A stretch of DNA of 64,000 nt, from NCBI GenBank assembly GCA_963921825.1, contig OY997594.1, forward strand, positions 33,524,956 through 33,588,955, written 5' to 3'. The translations under genes were made by a program, and so were the position numbers. The notes beneath the pieces are model-generated. The model worked only from the letters and a program-made list of their open reading frames with translations. It had not been told where the DNA came from and did no database searches. Origin of the DNA: Erodium maritimum. Lineage: Eukaryota > Streptophyta > Magnoliopsida > Geraniales > Geraniaceae. Shown in pieces: positions 56,727 to 64,000 of this stretch (within the stretch, counting starts at the first letter, position 1; every line of letters starts with the position of its first letter).

Positions 56727-59632
56727 GCGGGCTGCCACCGATTCGTGAGGTGGAGTTTGGGATTGACCTAGTGCCGGGAACGGCGGCGATATCGATGGCG
56801 CCTTACAGGTTTGCGCCGGCAGAGTTGACTGAGCTGAAGCGTCAACTGGAGGAGCTTCAGCAGAAGGGGTTTATCCGTCCGAGTGCATCGCCGTGGGGAG
56901 CACCAGCACTCTTCGTGAAGAAGAAGAGTGGAGAGCTACGGATGTGTATAGATTACCGGAAGCTGAACCGGGTTACGGTGAAGAACCGGTACCCGATGCC
57001 GAGGATCGATGACTTGTTTGACCAGTTGAGAGGGGCGACTCACTTCTCGAAGATCGATCTGCGATCCGGTTATTATCAGTTGCGAGTCCGTGAGGGGGAC
57101 GTCGCAAAGACTGCATTCCGGACACGCTATGGGCATTACGAGTTCCTGGTGATGCCATTCGGACTGACGAACGCGCCTGCAGCATTCATGGACCTGATGA
57201 ACAGCATCTTCCGGCCGTACCTAGATCAGTTTGTGGTGGTGTTCGTGGACGACATCCTGATATATTCGCAGAACGAGGCGGCGCATAAGGCACATCTGAG
57301 GGCCGTTCTGACCCTACTGCGCGAGCACCAGCTATATGCCAACCGGGAGAAGTGCGAGTTCTGGCTCTCTGAGGTGAGATTCCTCGGCCACATCGTATCC
57401 CGTGACGGTATCCTGGTCGATCCGTCGAAGATCGACGCGGTCTCGAAGTGGGCACGGCCCACGAGTGTTTTCGAGATCCGCAGCTTTCTGGGATTGGCAA
57501 GCTACTATAGGCGATTTGTCCAGGATTTTGCACGACTAGCCGCACCGATGACTCTGTTAACGCGCAAGGGTGTTGGGTTCGTGTGGACAGATGACTGTGA
57601 GCGTGCGTTCGCGGAGTTGAAGACTCGACTGACTACAACTCCAGTGTTAGTGGTGCCCGAGCGAGGGATTGGCTATGATGTTTACTGCGATGCATCCGGA
57701 GAGGGACTGGGTTGCGTGCTGATGCAGTCGGGCAGAGTTGTGGCTTATGGCTCCAGGCAGTTGAAGATACACGAGCGCAACTATCCTACCCAAGACTTGG
57801 AGCTAGCAGCAGTCGTGTTTGCGCTAAAGAGCTGGCGATATTATCTGTACGGCGAGGGGTTTCAGGTGTTCTCGGATCACAAGAGCCTCAAGTACATATT
57901 TTCCCAGCGAGACCTGAACATGCGTCAGCGACGGTGGATGGAACTACTCGAGGAGTACGACTTCGAGCTACACTACCACCCAGGCAAGGCGAACGTTGTC
58001 GCCGACGCCTTGAGTAGGAAGTCGGCCCCGAGCCTCGCCAGCATATCTGTCCGAGAGTGGGGCATGATGGGGGAGCTGAGCGCATTCGGGCTTGAGCTAG
58101 AGGAGGTTACTGGCGGTGTTGCCATGTGCTCACTAGTGGCTCAGCCCTCACTGCTTGCCCAAGTGTTGGAGGCGCAGATGGGGGACGTCGAAGCATCAGA
58201 GATCCGCGAGAGAGTCGTCAGGGGTGACGAGGTGGTGGGCTGGCAGGACAGTACTGATAGGGGACTACGGTACCGCGGGGGGCTGTTCGTACCAGTTAAC
58301 TGTAGAGACGCCGTATTACGAGAGGCACACCATTCGCGTCTCACAGTGCATCCGGGGGGAACCAAGATGTACCGTGACCTCAGGAGGCACTACTGGTGGC
58401 GCGGCATGAGGAGAGCAGTCGCAGAGTTTGTGTCGAGATGCCTCGTCTGTCAGCAGGTGAAGGCCGAGCATCAGCGTCCAGCGGGATTGTTACAGCCACT
58501 ACCGATTGCTCAGTGGAAGTGAGAGCACATTACGATGGACTTCGTATGCGGGCTACCGAGATCGCCAAAGGGAAACGACGCCGTGTGGGTGGTGGTTGAC
58601 CGGTTGACCAAGTCGGCCCACTTCCTGGCTATGAGGATGACAGACCCGGTCGACAAGTTGAGCAGCTTGTATATTCAGGAGATAGTGCGTCTCCACGGGG
58701 TCTCGGTGTCGATAGTGTCTGACAGGGATCCCCGCTTCACGTCCAGGTTCTGGCCGAGTCTGCAGAAGGCACTGGGGACAGAGGTCCTACTCAGCACAGC
58801 ACATCATCCTCAGACAGACGGTCAGTCTGAGCGTACCATTCAGATCTTGGAGGACATGCTGCGAGCATGTGTGCTGGATTTCAGGGGATCTTGGGAGACC
58901 CACCTGCCATTGGCCGAGTTCGCCTACAACAACAGCTTCCAGGCCAGTATCGGGATGGCACCGTTCGAAGCGTTGTATGGTAGGTCGTGTCGGTCACCAG
59001 TATGCTGGGCAGAGGTGGGGGACAAGAGTCTGCTGGGGCCAGATCTTGTCAGAGAGACGACGGAGAAGGTCGCATTGATCCGCGATCGGTTGAGGACCGC
59101 GCAGAGCTGGCAGAAGAGTTATGCAGACAGGCGACGTCGACCTCTTGAGTTTGCAGTCGGGGATCACGTGTTCCTGAAGGTGAGCCCGAGGAAGGGGCTG
59201 GTGCGGTTCAGGCGCAGCGGGGGAAAGTTGGCTCCGAGGTACATAGGCCCGTTCCAGATCTTAGACAGAGTGGGAGCCGTGGCTTATCGTCTGGCGTTGC
59301 CACCGCAGCTTGGGAGAGTACATAACGTCTTCCACGTATCCCAGTTGCGGCAGTACAACGCAGACCCCTCCCACGTCATCGAGTGGAATGATATCGAGGT
59401 GGCTGATGATGTCTCCTATGAGGAGCAGCCGGTTCGGATCATGGACACACGGCAGCAGATTCTGCGGGGAGGCAAGATTATCCGCTTGGTCCGAGTGCAG
59501 TGGAAACATCACGGAGCTGAGTCGACGTGGGAACGCGAGGACGAGGTTCGCGCGAAGTATCCCGGCCTGTTCGACTCCCGAGGTACGTCTGTTTTAAATT
59601 TCGCGGACGAAATTCCTTTAAGGGGGGTAGAG
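56663..59632 (+). pseudogene. Gypsy RT-RNase H-integrase-chromodomain, one stop
   Basis: Replication and integration enzymes. A second frame change near 56630-56650, with an apparent loss of about 15 residues relative to Tekay relatives, separates this from protease. RT shows [27 protein letters not shown] and FVDDILIYS. RNase H has [11 protein letters not shown] and [13 protein letters not shown]. The integrase zinc region is [11 protein letters not shown]...CLVCQQVK. Then QWK meets TGA at 58520-58522 where a Trp is expected, and the same frame goes on with MDFVCGLPRSPKG, SDRDPRF and QTDGQSERTIQ (DDE residues kept). The chromodomain-like end YEEQPVRIMDTRQQILRGG and VQWKHHGAESTWERE marks the Tekay/Del lineage. 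Confidence 0.94.
59620..59632 (+). other. Polypurine tract
   Basis: aaggggggtagag directly precedes the 3' LTR and primes plus-strand synthesis. Confidence 0.9.
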
Positions 59633-62502
59633 TGTAATAACCACTTCTGGTCAACGTCAGTCAAACCTGCGAAAAACAGGAAAATTTAAAAATTTTAAGA
59701 CAGACACTTAACTTAACTTAAATTGACCCCGAGGGTCATGCCGGACTTAAGTTGACCCCGTTATCGACTAAAATGAGTTACGGGGGACTCAGGGCAACTT
59801 TCTGGTCAATTTGGGAAAGATTGATTCTTCGTTGGAAAAGTCACCCGAGCGACGTTTTGGTCCATTCGAGGACCGTTTGGGACTCGAAAAGCTTAGCCGT
59901 CGTCGTAGCGGTCTTAGTTGGGCCGTTTCCTTGAAGCCCGTCCAGTTTAAAAATTTCTTGGGAAAAGTGCCCGTTCGGGGCCCGAAACGTCTGTTTTTCG
60001 CGAATCTGATTGGAAAATATCAAGTAGATATTTTCCAAAAGGTGGGGGACCCACCTTGACACTTGTCAATTATATGGTGGTGTAATTTTTGGAGGGAAAA
60101 TGGGTGGATGGGAATAGTTGGCCGAGTATGAGGTTTTAAAGGAGGAAAATTAGTTTTGTTGTTAGTTTAATTAATTTAGAAATTAGAAGAGAGGTTTTAG
60201 AGAGAGAAGGAGAAGGAGAAGAAGGGAGGTTGAGCTAGGGTTTGTGATCGAGCCCTTGGATCGAGTCAAAGCAAAGAGCAATCCCGTTCCCCTCGTTCTC
60301 CTCTACGGTAATACCCGAACCGATTCTCGTTTTGATTATTTTCAAGAGCTAGGGTTTGGTTATAAACTAAGGCTTAGGGTTGTGTAGAGTGTGGGGAGGT
60401 GTTGGAGACGTTTTAGAGGTGTTTGGGGGTTTAATTTCACGTTTTCCGGTGACCGGAGGCTCGGGAGGAGCTCCGGCCACCGTGGGTGGTGGCCGGCCGG
60501 CCATGTGGTGGCTGGCCGGAGGTGGCAGCAGCCACCACTTGGTGGCCGAGCCCCTCCCTCAAACCCTAGGGTCTCGGCCAAGCCTCTTGGGTGGGGCCCA
60601 CGTGCTCGGTTGCTCGGGTTTTAATGTTCGGGTGGTTTAAAACGTCCCCCGGACCACTTATTCCTAATCGAATCGAAATTTGGAATTAATTTGGAGAAGT
60701 TGTAATTAACGGGTTTTGGGAAACTTTAAACGTTAATTAATTGACTTAGAAGTCGGAATTCAATTCCGTCAAGTGCGTTGGGTTCCTTGAAATATTCTAA
60801 GACCGTAGAAACGAAAATGGGGACTTTTGGAGCCCCGGAAGGCAATTAACCAAAACCGGGCAGATTCGCCATGTCGGGCGAATCTGGCCCTTACGGGTCC
60901 TTTTTCGGCAATATCGAATAATTGGGAAGTTTGGGAGTGACCGACATTGTCGGGGTTACGTTTGGGCGTTAAGTATGTAAATTTTTGGTTTATTCGTACT
61001 AGTTTAAAAGTACTTTAAATTTGTGTTCTTTTAGATCGTGCTACGGACCGAGGCAAGGGGAAGCTCGGCGAGTGACTGAGTGTGCTTCGGGTGTTGTTGG
61101 AGCGCTTTTGGGATTGTATACGAGGTAGGGAAAAGTAGCCGGATCTCGGCCCTGATTAGGGAAAGTTAATAGTAGAATTGCATGTGACACCGGGGTGTCG
61201 TGGGTTGAGTAGAATTATTTAAATATTAGAAAAGCATGATACGGGACTGTAGCGTTTAAGAGAAAAGCATGTGACACTTAGTAGTGTCGTAGGAACAGAG
61301 AACTTAGCGAAAATTGAATTACTGGAGGCATATGACCATGCCCGGAGGTTGTTTGTGAAACTAGTGATTTTAGGACCGTTGGAGGCATCGAGTATGCCGG
61401 AGGTTGTCGTGCGTTTTATTTAATTGTTGAGTTTGGGTGGCCTTGAGAGCTCGTATTTAATTGTTGAGTCGGGGTGGCCATGAGAGTCGTGTATTTAATT
61501 TGGTGTCTTGAGTGGCAGCGAGTGCCCGTGGGGTTGTTGAACCCGAGTCTTGACTGTTGAGGTGTCTTGAGTGGCCTTGAGTGCCTGTGTGATTGAACTT
61601 GCCTGTGATTGTGATTGTGGTTACCTGGGGTGGTGAGTTCTAAAGGTCGACAGCCTGATCCGACTTAGTGTCGATGAATTGCGAGTTCTAAAGGTCGACA
61701 GCCTGATCCGACTTAGTGTCGATGAATTGCGAGTTTTAAAGGTCGACAGCCTGATCCGACTTAGTGTCGATGAATTGCGAGTTCTAAAGGTCGACAGCCT
61801 GATCCGACTTAGTGTCGATGAATTGCGAGTTTTAAAGGTCGACAGCCTGATCCGACTTAGTGTCGAGGAATTGCGAGTTTGAAAGGTCGACAGCCTGATC
61901 CGACTTCGTGTCGAGGAATTGCGATAGGTCGAACCCTGACCTGATTGAGATTGGTTACTGAGCAGCTGGTGTGCGATCCTTTGTGATCTTGTTTGGTGTT
62001 GTGTCGTTTCGTTCGAGTCCTTGAGGAGGTCGTCGATAGTTGTGTCGGGTCTACACTGTTTTTATCGAGTGTCGAGTCTGTTGAGGAAGGTGACGGGTTG
62101 TGGGTCAGTTGAGTACTTGAGTTGGGGACTGTAGTCCCGGCGTTGGGTTTGGTTTTAGTGTTACTGGCTTTTTCTGCTAATTATGCCATAGTCAGTCTGT
62201 TATCCGTGGAGGTGAGCGAACGCTCACCCCTAGCTGCTTTTCCTACAGGTACTGATCACCGGACGGACTAGGTTAGCTCTTGAAGTTCATGGAGCTTGGA
62301 GCGGAGTCTGGTCTTTACTTTTGTTGAGTCTAGTGACGGATGTTGTACCTTGTCCACTTGTTGGGACGTTTTTGTATTGTAAATACTATTATTTTGAGAA
62401 GTAAATGGAAATGTCAAAGCTTTTATTGAAAACAGGTTTCAAGTGTTCATGTTTTTAAAAGTTCGCGTCCCGAGTTCGGTTCGCTGAAATTGGGGCGTGA
62501 CA
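59633..62502 (+). repeat. Gypsy 3' LTR, 2,870 bp
   Basis: Same length as the 5' LTR. Differences seen include g/t near 59753, c/t near 59831, gcgaaca/gggaaaa near 59960, c/g near 60028, c/t near 61450, one in minisatellite unit 3, two near 62030-62050, a/c near 62269 and g/t near 62407. The six 48-bp units lie at 61635-61922. Confidence 0.97.
61635..61922 (+). repeat. 6 x 48-bp tandem repeat in the 3' LTR
   Basis: Same copy number and unit order as in the 5' LTR. Unit 3 differs by one base (gagtttt for gagttct). Confidence 0.97.
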
Positions 62503-62747
62503 TTTCTAGAATGAATTTAAATTCTAGAATAATCATTTCAAATTAATGAATCTATGTGGCAATCGGTTGTAATTGGATTGTGAACAGTTGTGTCTTGTCA
62601 AAGTAATTACAGTTATAGGGTCATGCCTACACATGAACCGAAGAGTCTTTTGGAAGATGAGTGTAATTATCACTTGTAATAACTTCTTTAACCCAACTTG
62701 TCATGTCAAAATAAATTTTTGTAATCATGTAACTGCTTTTCCTAGCC

Positions 62748-62754
62748 TATATAA
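62748..62754 (+). promoter_or_regulatory. TATA box upstream of the acidic ORF
   Basis: tatataa in the context gcctatataagaaacc, about 115 bp before the ATG at 62870, with a pyrimidine-rich leader between. Confidence 0.6.
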
Positions 62755-62869
62755 GAAACCAATCTAGAACCCATGCAACCCACACTGAAAATCCGCTCTG
62801 CTTGGTAAAAGGTCTCTTCTTCTTCGTTTTCGTTTGCAACCAACTCCCCCCATCTTCCAAGTTTCATCC

Positions 62870-63457
62870 ATGGACTCACCACCACCACCATCCCCACCAC
62901 CCAACTCGCCAGAGGGTTGGTTGTTTGACGAATCAAAACCTAGCCTATACCCCCATAACTCTCCCCCGTCTGCTGACACCAACATCAGCAGTAGTGACTT
63001 CGACGACGATGAATGTCGTAAACGGAAGCGTTCGGAGTCTGACTCGGACGCCCCTGAGGACGAGCCCTTCTCCGGGGCGGAGGAGGAGGGGGACCCTTTC
63101 GAGGACCCAGAGGTACGGGAGAAGGAGGAGTCGTCCGAGTCGGAGGAGGACCCGTGGTCGGTTGTGGAGGAGAAGGACTCTGATGACGAGGAGGACGAAG
63201 AGGAGGAGGACTCGGAGGACGAGGAGGACGAAAAGGAGCAGGACAAGGAGGACAAGGAGGACAAGGAGAAGAACAAGAAGGAGAAGGAGGCGAAGGACCC
63301 AGCACCAGCACCGGCACCAGCAGCACCAGCACCAGCACCAACCCCAGGCGGGCTGGAAGATGAAGAAGATGACCCGTATGACGCCCTGTTTGTTCCTGCA
63401 AACCCGGCCGCCGACCCTTCTGAAAGTGTTGGCTCGAACTGGCCTTCGTGGGACTAA
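62870..63457 (+). CDS. Acidic Glu/Asp-rich protein, 195 aa, unknown
   Basis: The ATG at 62870 (ttcatccATGgac) opens MDSPPPPSPPPNSPEGWLFD. The middle is Ser/Asp/Glu-rich (EDEPFSGAEEEGDPFEDPEV) and then nearly pure Glu/Asp/Lys. A (PA)n stretch (APAPAPAAPAPAP) and a C-terminal EDDPYDALFVPANP...GSNWPSWD follow. A KRKR at about residue 45 could be a nuclear signal. I recognise no domain. It has no interruption, a TATA box and a sensible start context. It lies on the flank of the ULP-like gene once the gypsy insertion is discounted, so it could be a second gene of the same Mutator-like element or a host gene. Confidence 0.6.
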   Translation: MDSPPPPSPPPNSPEGWLFDESKPSLYPHNSPPSADTNISSSDFDDDECRKRKRSESDSDAPEDEPFSGAEEEGDPFEDPEVREKEESSESEEDPWSVVEEKDSDDEEDEEEEDSEDEEDEKEQDKEDKEDKEKNKKEKEAKDPAPAPAPAAPAPAPTPGGLEDEEDDPYDALFVPANPAADPSESVGSNWPSWD

Positions 63458-64000
63458 CTAACTTCTTGTATAAGAAGTTAGTTAGTTATTTATATATATA
63501 TATATGCCAGTTCAGTTCAGGGTTTGTAGGGGCATGGCCTCCTCCTTTTGGGAAGCAACAGATGTTCCATGTTTGTTACTTTTGGAATGTTTTTTTTTCC
63601 AGTGTGGAAGTTTGACTTTGAAGTTATGTTTTTTTTGTTATCTATGAACTATCCCTGTTTTGTAGGCCTTATCAAATGGCCTTTGTCCAAATATATATAT
63701 GAATTCTAGTTTATGCCTTATGTATGATTTACAATTTAGTTTTAGTACATGTAATTATGTGGAAAACAATTTCCAACCTGACCTGCCAATCTGGTTGTTT
63801 GTAGTATCAGAATTATAATCCAGTCCGGAAAACATTTTCCAATCTGAACTGCCAGTCTGGTTACAAGCAACCCACAACCATCAACATAAAATTGTAGCTA
63901 CTTATCCAAGTTCATTCATCCATACATTCATACTAACCTACTTATTCAAAAACTGATAACAAATCCTACAACAACTAACATAATCACTGTTTTGCCTTTG
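63458..64000 (+). other. 3' region of the acidic ORF
   Basis: T-rich probable 3' UTR, a short (AT)n at 63490-63505, and two copies of a phrase like ttccaatctgaactgcc (63771 and 63838) that also occurs at 51139. No further gene seen. Confidence 0.45.

Larger units (their letters stand above)
51242..62502 (+). mobile_element. Complete Ty3/gypsy Tekay-like chromovirus, TSD tttct
   Basis: An 11,261-bp element with two 2,870-bp LTRs (51242-54111, 59633-62502), perfect tttct flanks (51237-51241, 62503-62507), a primer site and a polypurine tract. Domains run gag, protease, RT, RNase H, integrase, chromodomain-like C-terminus, with RT before integrase (Ty3/gypsy). By eye about 11 base differences separate the LTRs (about 0.4%), so the insertion is recent. 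Coding is nevertheless broken by two frameshifts and one stop. Confidence 0.95.

Noticed and set aside
51242-62502. Endogenous pararetrovirus
   Set aside because: Two long LTRs, polypurine tract, 5-bp target duplication, integrase and chromodomain-like end make it an LTR retrotransposon.
62764-63276. Poly-serine minus-strand ORF
   Set aside because: Antisense of the GAG/GAC-rich acidic ORF.

Overview
The window is nuclear DNA of a flowering plant, most likely a eudicot. It has GT-AG-intron genes with plant-type products, plant LTR and non-LTR retrotransposons, PIF/Harbinger and Mutator-like DNA transposons, and a eukaryotic tRNA-Asp. The species cannot be fixed from sequence alone. There are no operons, CRISPR arrays or bacterial features. 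Most of the 64 kb is transposable elements, many nested in one another.

Two conventional host genes are clear. A chloroplast-type alpha/beta hydrolase runs 13783-20555 in six exons, with a catalytic Ser-Asp-His triad. Its last intron is 4.1 kb because two non-LTR elements inserted there, and its transit-peptide exon shows a reading-frame break. A clamp-loader-like gene, RFC3-type AAA+ with a basic N-terminal extension of about 330 residues, runs 30779-34234 in eleven exons. A tRNA-Asp(GUC) lies at 44821-44892. A small acidic-protein ORF behind a good TATA box lies at 62870-63457.

Layout. 1-2097: decayed LINE ORF1 (DUF4283 plus zinc knuckle) running straight into a LINE 3' end. 4437-8759: related non-LTR insertion with a 16-bp target duplication, itself hit by a 3-kb solo LTR (5294-8255). 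8849-11219 and 11223-13494: two PIF/Harbinger-like elements, head to tail, sharing the TTA between them, each with ORF1-type (SANT/NAM-like) genes but no transposase. 13783-20555: hydrolase gene. 21590-23200: probable LINE 3' region. 23732-26814: Ty1/copia element with its reverse transcriptase deleted. 28144-29687: long-TIR element with 9-bp target duplication. 30779-34234: clamp-loader-like gene. 35376-40644 and 40648-42754: a second Harbinger pair sharing TAA. The first carries ORF1 (interrupted by another solo LTR, 36620-39778) and the second a transposase with four in-frame stops. 43059-44790: second long-TIR, 9-bp-TSD element, ending 30 bp before the tRNA. 45389-50840: broken DUF1985/ULP1-protease gene of the Mutator-derived Kaonashi type, carrying a copia solo LTR. 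51242-62502: complete Ty3/gypsy Tekay-like chromovirus with nearly identical 2,870-bp LTRs but a broken polyprotein. 62503-64000: acidic ORF.

Recurrent themes are non-LTR elements that keep ORF1 and the 3' end but lack ORF2, Harbinger multimers sharing one target triplet, and three related LTR families that each carry their own minisatellite and a palindrome at a fixed distance from the LTR end.
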